Assembly: GCF_036967205.1 (NCBI RefSeq)
Contig: NZ_CP146022.1
Coordinates: 3,658,001-3,722,000, forward strand
Length of the DNA stretch: 64,000 nucleotides
DNA from: Streptomyces sp. Q6
Lineage (GTDB): Bacteria; Actinomycetota; Actinomycetes; Streptomycetales; Streptomycetaceae
Reading direction: 5' to 3'
The notes beneath the pieces were generated by a model. That model was not told the DNA's origin and did not search any database. It saw nothing but the letters and a program-made list of their open reading frames with translations. Shown in pieces: positions 8,611 to 16,820 of this stretch. The translations under genes were made by a program, and so were the position numbers. How positions within the stretch are numbered: the stretch's first letter is position 1; each line of letters opens with the position of its first letter.

Positions 8611-9709
8611 TCTCGTAGCGCGTGTTGCGCTCGACGGGCCGGAAGCCGGCGTCGCGGATCAGGTCGAGCAGGTCCTCACGGGTCAGCTTGTTCGGCGTCC
8701 CGTAGTTGTCCGCGTCGTGCGTGATCTTGTACTCGACGACCGAGCCGTCCATGTCGTCGGCGCCGTGCTGGAGCGCGAGCTGCGTGGTGTGCAGGCCGTG
8801 CATGACCCAGAAGCACTTCACGTGCGGGACGTTGTCGAACAGCAGGCGCGAGACCGCGAAGGTCTTCAGCGCCTCGGCGCCGGTGGCCATGGTCGTACGG
8901 GCCTGGAGGCGGTTGCGCACCTTCCCGTCCTTCATGTCCACGAAGTCGTGCTGGTAGCGCAGCGGGATGAAGACCTGGAAGCCGCCGGTCTCGTCCTGGA
9001 GCTCGCGCAGCCGCAGCACGTGGTCCACGCGGTGGCGGGGCTCCTCGATGTGGCCGTAGAGCATGGTCGACGGCGTCTTGAGGCCCTTCTGGTGGGCCAG
9101 CCGGTGGATCCGCGACCAGTCCTCCCAGTGGGTGTCGTGGTCGACGATGTGCTGCCGGATCTCCCAGTCGAAGATCTCGGCACCGCCGCCGGTCAGCGAC
9201 TCCAGACCGGCCTCGATCAGCTCGTCGAGGATGTCGGAGGCGGACAGCCCCGAGATCTTCTCGAAGTGGTGGATCTCGGTGGCCGTGAACGCCTTCAGGC
9301 CGACGTTCGGCAGGGCCTCCTTGAGGGCCTTCAGGGAGCGCGGGTAGTAGCGCCACGGAAGGTTCGGGTGCAGGCCGTTGACGATGTGCAGCTCGGTCAG
9401 GTTCTCCGACTCCATCGCCTTGGCCAGCTTCACGGCCTCCTCGATGCGCATCGTGTACGCGTCCTTCTCGCCCGGCTTGCGCTGGAACGAGCAGTAGGCG
9501 CACGAGGCGGTGCAGACGTTCGTCATGTTGAGGTGGCGGTTGACGTTGAAGTGGACGACGTCACCGTTCTTGCGCGTCCGCACCTCGTGCGCGAGGCCGC
9601 CGAGCCAGGCCAGGTCGTCCGACTCGTAGAGCGCGATGCCGTCCTCGCGGGACAGCCGCTCGCCGTCCCTGACCTTCTGCTCCAGCTCGCGCTTGAGCCC
9701 TGCGTCCAT
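8546..9709 (-). CDS. mqnE: Aminofutalosine synthase MqnE (radical SAM)
   Basis: 387 aa. The radical-SAM cluster motif CTASCAYC (C66, C70, C73) is followed by FQRKPGEKDAYTMR, a family hallmark. MqnE joins the enolpyruvyl group of 3-[(1-carboxyvinyl)oxy]benzoate to S-adenosylmethionine to make 6-amino-6-deoxyfutalosine, the first radical step of futalosine menaquinone synthesis. The ATG at 9709 has GGAGAGG upstream. Neighbours include UbiX-, UbiA- and UbiD-type enzymes of the same pathway and an Lrp regulator, supporting the assignment over the related dehypoxanthine cyclase MqnC. Confidence 0.94.
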   Translation of the reverse strand: MDAGLKRELEQKVRDGERLSREDGIALYESDDLAWLGGLAHEVRTRKNGDVVHFNVNRHLNMTNVCTASCAYCSFQRKPGEKDAYTMRIEEAVKLAKAMESENLTELHIVNGLHPNLPWRYYPRSLKALKEALPNVGLKAFTATEIHHFEKISGLSASDILDELIEAGLESLTGGGAEIFDWEIRQHIVDHDTHWEDWSRIHRLAHQKGLKTPSTMLYGHIEEPRHRVDHVLRLRELQDETGGFQVFIPLRYQHDFVDMKDGKVRNRLQARTTMATGAEALKTFAVSRLLFDNVPHVKCFWVMHGLHTTQLALQHGADDMDGSVVEYKITHDADNYGTPNKLTREDLLDLIRDAGFRPVERNTRYEIIREYEGADPARRDSPQPMRI

Positions 9710-9783
9710 GCCCGTACCTCTCCTCAACTCAAGAGACCCATAAGAGTCCGGTCCACCGTACGCCCACGCCCCGACGGGGCGGC

Positions 9784-10239
9784 TCAGACCTCTTCGGGAA
9801 GCTCCCCGACCCGGTTCTCCCACTTGGTGGACAGCACGATGGTCGTCCGGGTGCGGGACACGCCCTTCGTGCCGCTGAGGCGGCGGATCGTCTTCTCCAG
9901 ACCGTCCACGTCGCTGGCGCGCACCTTGAGCATGTACGAGTCGTCGCCCGCGATGAACCAGCAGTCCTCGATCTCGTGCAGGTCCTTCAGGCGGTGCGCG
10001 ACGTCCTCGTGGTCGGCGGCGTCGGAGAGCGAGATGCCGATGAGGGCGATGACGCCCAGTCCCAGCGAGGCCGAGTCGACGGTGGCCCGGTAGCCGGTGA
10101 TGACGCCGGCCGCCTCCAGGCGGTTGATGCGGTCCGTGACGCTCGGCCCCGACAGGCCGACGAGACGGCCCAACTCGGCATAGGAGGCGCGGCCGTTCTC
10201 GCGCAGGGCCTGGATGAGCTGCCTGTCCACGGCGTCCAT
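9784..10239 (-). CDS. Lrp/AsnC-family regulator
   Basis: 151 aa from the ATG at 10239 (MDAVDRQLIQALRENGRASY), preceded by AAAGG; an upstream ATG at 10257 lacks a ribosome binding site. The N-terminal HTH (LGRLVGLSGPSVTDRINRLE) and C-terminal RAM ligand-binding domain (GDDSYMLKVRASDVDGLEK) are complete. It lies 74 bp upstream of mqnE in the same direction, so it may feed transcription into mqnE and control menaquinone synthesis or its own promoter in response to an amino acid or metabolite. The target is inference. Confidence 0.9.
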   Translation of the reverse strand: MDAVDRQLIQALRENGRASYAELGRLVGLSGPSVTDRINRLEAAGVITGYRATVDSASLGLGVIALIGISLSDAADHEDVAHRLKDLHEIEDCWFIAGDDSYMLKVRASDVDGLEKTIRRLSGTKGVSRTRTTIVLSTKWENRVGELPEEV

Positions 10240-10336
10240 AGGTCCAAAGCCTTTCATTATTCAGCGTTGACGCGAGTTTACGTGTAGAATCTAAGGCGAG
10301 CGGGGGCGACACCCCGCAAAATCTAAACCTCAGTCG

Positions 10337-10356
10337 GCGGATCACCGAAGATCCGC
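10337..10356. promoter_or_regulatory. Inverted repeat upstream of the 44-aa gene
   Basis: GCGGATC (10337-10343) and GATCCGC (10350-10356) form perfect 7-bp arms around ACCGAA. The element is between the divergent lrp gene and the small gene at 10388, about 30 bp before its start. It could be an operator for the Lrp protein or an mRNA hairpin. Confidence 0.4.
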
Positions 10357-10387
10357 GGATTCAACGATCTTCAGGAGTGTTGTCACC

Positions 10388-10522
10388 GTGTTCACGATCG
10401 AGATGGCGTACGCCCGCATGCGCGAGATGCAGGCCGAGGCCAATCGTTCCCGTGTCCACCAGTCCGCCACCGCCGAGCGCCGGGCGGCCAAGAAGCCCGC
10501 CGCGCGCGCCAAGAAGAGCTAA
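10388..10522 (+). CDS. 44-aa basic conserved-type small protein
   Basis: Short gene starting at GTG (MFTIEMAYARMREMQAEANR) with AGGAG 10 bp upstream. The product is an amphipathic N-terminal helix rich in Met, Arg and Glu, then a Lys/Ala/Arg-rich tail ending AARAKKS. It has the GC3 bias of a real gene, a proper ribosome binding site and sits in the lrp divergent region. Its stop codon overlaps the stop of the convergent UbiX gene by 4 bp. No function can be assigned; the basic tail could contact RNA or DNA. Confidence 0.65.
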   Translation: MFTIEMAYARMREMQAEANRSRVHQSATAERRAAKKPAARAKKS

Positions 10523-11220
10523 CCCTCCCGGGAGCCACCCCCCAGCTCTCCCTCCCAACGGCGGTACAGCGTGTGCGGCACCCCTGCCGCGTCCAGCGCC
10601 CGCCCCGCGACGAAGTCCACCAGATCCTGGATGTGCGTCGCCCCCGCGTAGAACGCCGGCGAGGCGGGCAGCACGACCGCGCCCGCCTCGTCCAGGGCCA
10701 CCAAGTGCTTGAGCGTCTGCCCGTTGAGCGGCGTCTCCCGCACCGCGACCACCAGCCTGCGCCGCTCCTTGAGCGTCACGCTCGCCACGCGCTGCAACAG
10801 GTCCTTCGACAGGCCGAGGGCCACACCCGCCACGCACGCCGTCGAAGCGGGCACGATGATCATGCCTTTGACCGGGTACGAGCCCGAGGACGGGCCCGCC
10901 GCGAGATCACCGGCGGCCCAGTACCGCACGCCGCTCAGGTCGATCCCGCCGAACGTGCCCGGCTTTCCGTCCGCGCCGCGCGCCAGCCACTCCCCCAGGT
11001 CCTCGCGCCAGTGCGCGTCCCGGAACGAGATGCCGGTCTCGTCGAGCAGCGTGAGCCGCGAGGCCCGCGACACGACCAGGTCGACGGCCTCACCGGCGTC
11101 GATCAGCGCGCGCAGCACGGAAGCGGCGTACGGGGTCCCGGACGCGCCGGACACTCCGACGACCCACGGTCTGCGGCTGCTTGGGTTGACGTGCTCCACA
11201 CCACCGAGCCTATCCGGCAT
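10519..11220 (-). CDS. mqnM: UbiX-family flavin prenyltransferase (menaquinone pathway)
   Basis: 233 aa. The N-terminal FMN-binding loop WVVGVSGASGTPYA and the later SYPVKGMIIVPASTACVAG and AVRETPLN segments identify UbiX/Pad1. The enzyme prenylates FMN with dimethylallyl phosphate to make prenyl-FMN, the cofactor of the UbiD-type decarboxylase encoded three genes away at 12891-14348. The mqnM name follows the role proposed for the UbiX protein of the Streptomyces futalosine cluster. The start is uncertain: GTG at residue 8 (VEHVNPSSRRPW) is an alternative. Confidence 0.9.
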   Translation of the reverse strand: MPDRLGGVEHVNPSSRRPWVVGVSGASGTPYAASVLRALIDAGEAVDLVVSRASRLTLLDETGISFRDAHWREDLGEWLARGADGKPGTFGGIDLSGVRYWAAGDLAAGPSSGSYPVKGMIIVPASTACVAGVALGLSKDLLQRVASVTLKERRRLVVAVRETPLNGQTLKHLVALDEAGAVVLPASPAFYAGATHIQDLVDFVAGRALDAAGVPHTLYRRWEGELGGGSREG

Positions 11221-11294
11221 GCTGGTGCGGGAACTTGACCAGGGGCCTGGTCGTTCAGCCCGCGACGGCGCGGGCTCCAGGGGTGGGGGCTGAG

Positions 11295-11906
11295 ATGACG
11301 GACAAGGCGATACACACGGACCAGTGGACGGCGCGGGATCGCGCGCTGGCCGCCGGGAAACTCATGGTGGGCTGGGTGGCCCTGCTGTGGGCCCTCGAAG
11401 CGCTCGACGTGGCGTCGGGCCACGCCCTCGACCGCTTCGGCATCCAGCCGCGCGATCCGGCCGAATTGGCCGACGTCGTCCCGGCGGCCTTCATCCACTT
11501 CGGCTTCGCGCATGTCGCGGCGAACTCGATCCCGCTGCTGGTCCTCGGCTTCGTCGCCGCGCTCTCCGGCATCCGCCGCTTCCTGCTGGCCGCCACGCTG
11601 ATCGTCGTCGCGGACGGACTCGGCGTCTGGCTCGTCGCCCCGGACCACACGAACACGGCGGGCGCGTCGGGCCTGATCTTCGGCCTGTTCGGCTTCGTCG
11701 TGCTGTCCGGCTTCGTGGAGCGCCGCCCGCTCGGCATCGTCGTCGGCCTGCTGATAGCGGCCTACTGGGGCACGACGTTCCTGGCGGGCCTCTCCCCGAC
11801 GAACGAGGGCGTCAGCTGGCAGGGCCATCTGATCGGCCTCGCGGCGGGGGTGGCCACGGCCTTCGTCGTCGCGCGGCGGCGACGCCCCCGACTTCCGGCG
11901 GCCTGA
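11295..11906 (+). CDS. Rhomboid-family intramembrane serine protease
   Basis: 203 aa, about six membrane helices. The catalytic dyad is visible: S125 in TAGASGLIFG and H178 in WQGHLIGLAAG, with the oxyanion motif HVAANS (H73, N77) in helix 2. It cleaves transmembrane substrates within the cytoplasmic membrane; its substrate is unknown. The ATG at 11295 was chosen over the upstream in-frame extension, which looks non-coding. It lies inside the menaquinone gene group but on the opposite strand, with no evident pathway link. Confidence 0.88.
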   Translation: MTDKAIHTDQWTARDRALAAGKLMVGWVALLWALEALDVASGHALDRFGIQPRDPAELADVVPAAFIHFGFAHVAANSIPLLVLGFVAALSGIRRFLLAATLIVVADGLGVWLVAPDHTNTAGASGLIFGLFGFVVLSGFVERRPLGIVVGLLIAAYWGTTFLAGLSPTNEGVSWQGHLIGLAAGVATAFVVARRRRPRLPAA

Positions 11907-11928
11907 GGCTTCGGACCCCGGTACGGCT

Positions 11929-11965
11929 GAGGGCGGCGGCACCGTGGACCGGTGCCGCCGCCCTC
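11929..11965. terminator. Bidirectional terminator between rhomboid and mqnP genes
   Basis: Perfect 15-bp stem: GAGGGCGGCGGCACC (11929-11943) pairs with GGTGCCGCCGCCCTC (11951-11965) across a 7-nt loop. It lies between two convergent genes and has no T-run, as usual in Streptomyces. Confidence 0.8.
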
Positions 11966-11985
11966 GGCGCGTACGGACGCGGGAA

Positions 11986-12891
11986 CTACACCGTCAGGCC
12001 GCGCACCAGCAGATCGAGCAGCGCGCACACGAACAGCGCGATCCCGATGAAGCCGTTGACCTGGAAGAAGGCGCGGTTCAGACGGGACAGGTCGTGCGGC
12101 TTGACGATCGAGTGCTCGTAGAGGAACGCACCCGCGACGATGACGAGACCGACCCAGAAGAACGTTCCGGCATCCGTCGCCAGCGCGTACCAGACGAAGA
12201 GCGCCGTCGTGAGGAAGTGGCAGACCCGCGCGCCCCAGATCGCGCCGGGGATGCCGAAGCGGGCGGGGACCGACTTCACGCCGACCTCGCGGTCGGTCTC
12301 CACGTCCTGGCACGCGTAGATCAGGTCGAAGCCGCCGATCCAGATGCCGACCGCGAGGCCGAGGATCACCGCGGTCCAGGACCACTCCCCCGTGATCGCG
12401 ATCCACGCGCCGATCGGGCCCATGGCCTGCGCGAGACCGAGGATGGCCTGCGGGAAGTTCGTGAACCGCTTGCCGTACGGGTAGACGACCATCGGGATCA
12501 CCGCGATGGGCGCGAGCGCCAGGCACAGCGGGTTCAGGAGGGCCGCCGAGGCGAGGAAGACGACCAGCGCGATCAGCGCGCCCGTCCACGCCGACTTCAC
12601 CGAGACCGCGCCCGTGACCAGCTCGCGGTGGGCGGTGCGCGGGTTACGGGCGTCGATCTCGCGGTCGATGATCCGGTTCGCCGCCATCGCGAACGTGCGC
12701 AGGCCCACCATGCAGATGGTGACCAGCAGGAGCCGGCCCCAGTGGATGTTCTTGTCCAGCTCGAACATCGCCGTCAGGGAGGCGATGTAGGCGAACGGCA
12801 GCGCGAACACCGAGTGCTCGATCATGACCAGGCGCAGGAACGCCTTGGTGCGGCCCGGCTGCTGCGGGAGCGCCGCGGATGCTGAGCTCAC
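11986..12891 (-). CDS. mqnP: UbiA-family prenyltransferase MqnP
   Basis: 301 aa, eight or nine membrane helices. Both Asp-rich motifs are present: NRIIDREIDARNPRT (NxxxDxxxD) and DVETDREVG. It transfers the polyprenyl chain to the 1,4-dihydroxy-6-naphthoate ring in the membrane, the step after futalosine processing. The GTG start (12891) overlaps the TAG stop of the UbiD gene by one base (TAGTG), indicating translational coupling. Adjacency to UbiD-, UbiX- and MqnE-type genes favours the menaquinone role over other UbiA functions. Confidence 0.92.
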   Translation of the reverse strand: MSSASAALPQQPGRTKAFLRLVMIEHSVFALPFAYIASLTAMFELDKNIHWGRLLLVTICMVGLRTFAMAANRIIDREIDARNPRTAHRELVTGAVSVKSAWTGALIALVVFLASAALLNPLCLALAPIAVIPMVVYPYGKRFTNFPQAILGLAQAMGPIGAWIAITGEWSWTAVILGLAVGIWIGGFDLIYACQDVETDREVGVKSVPARFGIPGAIWGARVCHFLTTALFVWYALATDAGTFFWVGLVIVAGAFLYEHSIVKPHDLSRLNRAFFQVNGFIGIALFVCALLDLLVRGLTV

Positions 12892-14348
12892 TAGAGTCCG
12901 TACTCCTTCCAGCGGCGGTCCACGAGGGACGCCGTCCGGGGATCGGAGACGACCATCTCGGGCCAGCCCCCGTCCCGCGTATAGCCCTCCTCGGGCCACT
13001 TCCTCGTCGCGTCGATACCGGCCTTGCCGCCCCAGAACTGCTGGTAGGAGGCGTGGTCGAGGTGGTCGACAGGGCCTTCGGTGATCATCAGGTCGCGGGC
13101 GTAGTCCGTGTTGCCGAGCGCGCGCCACGAGACTTCATGAAGATCGTGCACGTCGCAATCGGAGTCGACGACGACGATGAGCTTCGTCAGCGACATCATG
13201 TGCGCGCCCCAAATCGCGGACATCACCTTCTGGGCGTGCTTCGGGTACTTCTTGTCGATCGAGACGATCGCGCAGTTGTGGAAGCCGCCCGACTCGGGGA
13301 GGTGGTAGTCCACGATGTCCGGGACGATCACCTTGAGGAGGGGGAGGAAGAAGCGCTCCGTGGCACGGCCCAGCGGGCCGTCCTCCGTCGGGGGCCTGCC
13401 GACCACGATCGACTGGAGCAGCGGGCGCTTGCGCATCGTCACGCAGTCGATGGTGAGCGCCGGGAAGGGTTCCTGCGGGGTGTAGAAGCCCGTGTGGTCG
13501 CCGAAGGGGCCCTCGGGGAGCATCTCGCCCGGCTCCAGCCAGCCCTCGATGACGACCTCGGCCTGCGCCGGGACCTGCAACGGGACGGTCTTGCAGTCGA
13601 CCATCTCGACGCGCTTGCCCTGGATGAACCCGGCGAGCAGGTACTCGTCGATGTCACCGGGCAGCGGCGCCGTCGACGCGTACGTCACGGCCGGCGGGCA
13701 GCCGAAGGCGATCGCTACCGGCAGCTTCTCGCCCCGCTTGGCGGCCACCTGGTAGTGGTTGCGGCTGTCCTTGTGGATCTGCCAGTGCATGCCGATGGTG
13801 CGCTTGTCGTGGCGCTGGAGGCGGTAGAGGCCCAGGTTGCGGACGCCGGACTCGGGGTCCTTGGTGTGGGTGAGGCCCAGGTTGAAGAAGGAGCCGCCGT
13901 CCTCGGGCCACGTGAACAGGGCCGGGAGCTTGTCCAGGTCGACGTCGTCGCCGCGCAGCACGACCTCCTGCACGGGGGCCGCGTCGGACTTCACCTTCTT
14001 CGGCGGCACGTGCACCATCGAGCCGAGCTTGCCGAACGCCTCGCGCATCCCGACGAAGCCCTGCGGCAGCTCGGGCTTCAGCAGACCGCCGATCTTGTCG
14101 CTGATGTCGCTGTACGACTTCAGGCCGAGGGCCTTGAGGAGCCTGCGGTCGGTGCCGTACACGTTCATCGCGAGGGGCATCGCCGAGCCCTTCACGTTCT
14201 CGAAGAGAAGGGCCGGGCCGCCTGCCTTGTTCACCCGGTCGACGATCTCACCGACCTCCAGGTAGGGGTCGACTTCGGCCTTGATGCGCTTCAGGTCGCC
14301 CTCGCGCTCCAGCGCCCGGAGCAGGGAGCGAAGATCGTCGTAAGCCAT
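12891..14348 (-). CDS. mqnL: UbiD-family decarboxylase, menaquinone biosynthesis
   Basis: 485 aa, the usual UbiD length. Prenyl-FMN contacts are seen in RNLGLYRLQRHDKRTIGMHW, and the acidic active site in EGPFGDHTGFY. It would remove the 6-carboxylate of the prenylated dihydroxynaphthoate using the cofactor made by the UbiX protein. The start was set at MAYDDLRSLLRALE; the 16-residue upstream extension is atypical. It is coupled to mqnP through a 1-base stop/start overlap. The mqnL name is by pathway role. Confidence 0.92.
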   Translation of the reverse strand: MAYDDLRSLLRALEREGDLKRIKAEVDPYLEVGEIVDRVNKAGGPALLFENVKGSAMPLAMNVYGTDRRLLKALGLKSYSDISDKIGGLLKPELPQGFVGMREAFGKLGSMVHVPPKKVKSDAAPVQEVVLRGDDVDLDKLPALFTWPEDGGSFFNLGLTHTKDPESGVRNLGLYRLQRHDKRTIGMHWQIHKDSRNHYQVAAKRGEKLPVAIAFGCPPAVTYASTAPLPGDIDEYLLAGFIQGKRVEMVDCKTVPLQVPAQAEVVIEGWLEPGEMLPEGPFGDHTGFYTPQEPFPALTIDCVTMRKRPLLQSIVVGRPPTEDGPLGRATERFFLPLLKVIVPDIVDYHLPESGGFHNCAIVSIDKKYPKHAQKVMSAIWGAHMMSLTKLIVVVDSDCDVHDLHEVSWRALGNTDYARDLMITEGPVDHLDHASYQQFWGGKAGIDATRKWPEEGYTRDGGWPEMVVSDPRTASLVDRRWKEYGL

Positions 14349-14445
14349 GTGTTCCAGTTTGTCATCCCGCACCACGGATCTTGGCGGGGGTGTCACCGGT
14401 TCCCGCTACCCTGTGCCTCTCGTCTCACTAGGGGGTTGTCCGGCC

Positions 14446-14835
14446 GTGCTGAGGTATCTGCCGTTCCTGTTGGTCCTGGCGTTGTGGATCTACGCCTTCA
14501 TCGACTGCCTCAACACCCCGGAGGAGGAGGTGCGCGGGCTGCCCAAGGTGGTCTGGGTCATCATCATCCTGCTCTTCGGCGAGGTCCTGGTCGGGCCGAT
14601 CGCGTGGCTCGCGGCCGGGAAGCGGCGGCACGCCCCGGCCGGTGGCTCCACGCCCTCCGAGTGGCACCGCAACCACAGGGCGCCGTTCGTGGCGCCGGAC
14701 GACAACCCGGAGTTCCTCCAGTCCCTGAAGGAAGAGAACAAGAAGGACGAGACGCTGCTCAAGGACTGGGAGGCGGATCTGCGCCGCCGCGAGGAGGAGC
14801 TCAAGCGGCGCGAGCGCGAGCAGGGCAAGGACTGA
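14446..14835 (+). CDS. PLDc_N-domain membrane protein
   Basis: 129 aa from GTG at 14446, preceded by GGGGG. Two membrane helices (LRYLPFLLVLALWIYAFIDC and VVWVIIILLFGEVLVGPIAW) form the phospholipase-D-like N-terminal anchor domain (PLDc_N), here without any HKD catalytic domain. The C-terminal tail is a highly charged helix (LRRREEELKRREREQ), probably a coiled coil. Such proteins are common in Actinobacteria and of unknown function. It is divergent from the UbiD gene. Confidence 0.82.
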   Translation: MLRYLPFLLVLALWIYAFIDCLNTPEEEVRGLPKVVWVIIILLFGEVLVGPIAWLAAGKRRHAPAGGSTPSEWHRNHRAPFVAPDDNPEFLQSLKEENKKDETLLKDWEADLRRREEELKRREREQGKD

Positions 14836-14855
14836 CCGAGCGCCGGTCCCGGGCC

Positions 14856-14871
14856 GCGGTAGCTGTACCGC
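14856..14871. promoter_or_regulatory. Inverted repeat upstream of the first cytosine permease gene
   Basis: GCGGTA-GCTG-TACCGC, perfect 6-bp arms, 48 bp before the permease ATG. It contains the octamer AGCTGTAC (14861-14868), which recurs in inverted orientation in the palindrome 86 bp upstream of the second permease. A shared operator is plausible. Confidence 0.4.
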
Positions 14872-14918
14872 ACACTGGTAGGCGGAACCCTTCCCTCCCC
14901 TGTCCCCCGTAAAGGCCC

Positions 14919-16319
14919 ATGTCCAGACCCACGCACCCTTCCGCGCCCGCCCCCGACGTCGTCACGGGACCCGAGAGACTGATCGCCGTCGAGGAGCACG
15001 GCGCGGACCCGGTCCCGCACGACAAGCGGCACGGCAGCCCCCGTCAGCTCCTGTGGACCTGGGCCTCCCCGCAGGTCGGCTTCGCCACCGTGTTCATCGG
15101 GGTGCTGTCCGTCTCCGCGTTCGGCCTGAGCTTCTGGCAGGCGGTCGCCGCGCTGGTGCTCGGCGCGGGCCTCGGCTCGCTGGCCCACGGTCTGCTGTCC
15201 ACGGACGGGCCGCGGTTCGGCGTCCCGCAGATGGTGATCGGCCGGCTCTCGTTCGGCTACCGGGGCAACGCCCTGCCGTCCGCGGTCAACGCCTTCGTCG
15301 CCGGTGTCGGCTGGTTCGCCGTGAACACGGTCGGCGGCGCCTTCGCGCTCAACTCGCTGACCGGGCTCGCGCCGCTGCCGAGCCTGCTGATCCTGGTGGT
15401 CCTGGAGATCGTCATCGGGTACGTGGGGCACGATCTGGTGCACCGCTTCGAGAAGTACGCGTTCCCCGTCCTCGGCGTGATCTTCCTGCTCGCCGGGGTG
15501 TGGATCTTCAAGGGGGCCGAGCTCCAGGGCTCGGGCTCCGGCGGCGGCTTCGGCGGGTTCATGCTCGCCTTCAGCGCCGTCTTCGGCTTCACCGCGGGCT
15601 GGAACCCGTGCGCCGCCGACTACGCCCGCTACCTCCCCGCCGACACCTCGCGCCGCGCCACCGCCTGGTACGCCGGGCTCGGCCTGTTCGTCTCCGTCGC
15701 CGTCGTCTCGGTGATCGGCGCGGCCTCCGCCACGCTCGCCGCGCCCGCCGACGCCTCGCCCACCGACGCGTTCACCGGTCAGCTCCCGGGCTGGCTCGGC
15801 AACCTCACGCTCGTCGCGATCATCCTGGGCGCGATGGCCGCGGCCACCCTGAACGTCTACTCGGCGGCCGTCTCCATCTCCTCCCTCGACCTGACGCTGC
15901 CGCGCTGGATGAACCGCGCGGCCCTCGTCGCCCTCGTCGGCGCCATCGGCACCGCCGCCGGCTGGGCCTCGCTCGCCGACGCGGGCCACGCCTTCGAGAA
16001 CTTCCTGCTCGTCATCGCGTACTGGATCGCGCCCTGGCTCGGGGTCGTCCTCATGGAGCACTGGCTGCGCGCCCTGCCCGACGACGCCCTCGCCGCGCGG
16101 CTCCAGGACCGCGCGTTCGGCAATCCGGCCGGTCTGATCGCGCTGCTCGTCGGCGTCGCCGTGTCGGTGCCCCTCTTCTCCAACCAGGCCGTGTTCGTCG
16201 GCTGGGTGCCCAGCACCTGGCCGGCCGTCGGCGACCTGACCTGCCCGGTCGGCTTCGTGCTCGGCGCGCTTCTGTACGCCGTGCTGCGCCGCCGCGACAC
16301 CACCGACTCCCTTCGCTAG
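14919..16319 (+). CDS. NCS1-type cytosine/purine permease (paralogue 1)
   Basis: 466 aa with about 12 membrane helices. NCS1 hallmarks include SPQVGFATVFIGVLSVS at helix 1, a central FTAGWNPCAADYARYLP and the C-terminal FSNQAVFVGWVP. The family imports cytosine, purines, allantoin or related bases with H+ or Na+. A cytosine deaminase gene follows after 15 bp, so cytosine or a close analogue is the likely substrate. It is clearly paralogous to the permease at 16884, including start-region and motif spacing, indicating a local duplication. Confidence 0.9.
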   Translation: MSRPTHPSAPAPDVVTGPERLIAVEEHGADPVPHDKRHGSPRQLLWTWASPQVGFATVFIGVLSVSAFGLSFWQAVAALVLGAGLGSLAHGLLSTDGPRFGVPQMVIGRLSFGYRGNALPSAVNAFVAGVGWFAVNTVGGAFALNSLTGLAPLPSLLILVVLEIVIGYVGHDLVHRFEKYAFPVLGVIFLLAGVWIFKGAELQGSGSGGGFGGFMLAFSAVFGFTAGWNPCAADYARYLPADTSRRATAWYAGLGLFVSVAVVSVIGAASATLAAPADASPTDAFTGQLPGWLGNLTLVAIILGAMAAATLNVYSAAVSISSLDLTLPRWMNRAALVALVGAIGTAAGWASLADAGHAFENFLLVIAYWIAPWLGVVLMEHWLRALPDDALAARLQDRAFGNPAGLIALLVGVAVSVPLFSNQAVFVGWVPSTWPAVGDLTCPVGFVLGALLYAVLRRRDTTDSLR

Positions 16320-16334
16320 AAAGGCCCGTACCTC

Positions 16335-16784
16335 ATGGATCTCGATCTCGCCCGCACCTGGCTCGCCACCGCCGTCGAGGAGGCGCGGGCCGGCCGCGCC
16401 GAAGGGGGCATCCCGATCGGGGCCGCCCTGTACTCGGCCGACGGCGAGGTGCTCGGCCGCGGCCACAACCGCCGGGTGCAGGACGCGGACCCGTCCGTGC
16501 ACGGGGAGACCGACGCGTTCCGCGCGGCCGGGCGGCAGCGCTCGTACCGGGGCACCACCATGGTGACCACGCTCAGCCCCTGCTGGTACTGCTCGGGCCT
16601 GGTGCGGCAGTTCGGGATCTCGCGGGTCGTGATCGGCGAGGCGCGCACCTTCCACGGCGGGCACGACTGGCTGGCCGAGCACGGCGTGGAGATCGTGCTG
16701 CTGGACGACCCGGAGTGCTTCGGCATGATGGAGGACTTCATCGCGGCCGAGCCGCAGCTGTGGAACGAGGACATCGGCGTCTGA
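16335..16784 (+). CDS. Cytosine deaminase, yeast FCY1-like fold
   Basis: 149 aa. The zinc site is complete: HGE (H56, E58) and SPCWYC (C83, C86). The C-terminal end AEPQLWNEDIGV resembles the yeast cytosine deaminase ending (ERPQDWFEDIGE), and the length matches yeast FCY1 rather than the unrelated amidohydrolase CodA of E. coli. It would deaminate cytosine to uracil in the cytoplasm for pyrimidine salvage. It is the middle gene of a permease-deaminase-permease set and lies 15 bp after the first permease. Guanine or another base as substrate is not excluded. Confidence 0.82.
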   Translation: MDLDLARTWLATAVEEARAGRAEGGIPIGAALYSADGEVLGRGHNRRVQDADPSVHGETDAFRAAGRQRSYRGTTMVTTLSPCWYCSGLVRQFGISRVVIGEARTFHGGHDWLAEHGVEIVLLDDPECFGMMEDFIAAEPQLWNEDIGV

Positions 16785-16797
16785 GCCGCTGACGTCC

Positions 16798-16814
16798 ACG
16801 TACAGCTTGTACGT
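16798..16814. promoter_or_regulatory. Palindrome upstream of the second permease gene
   Basis: ACGTACA-GCT-TGTACGT, perfect 7-bp arms, in the 99-bp gap between the deaminase and the second permease. Its minus-strand AGCTGTAC octamer is shared with 14861-14868 ahead of the first permease. It is a likely operator or hairpin. Confidence 0.45.
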
Positions 16815-16820
16815 CGTCAC

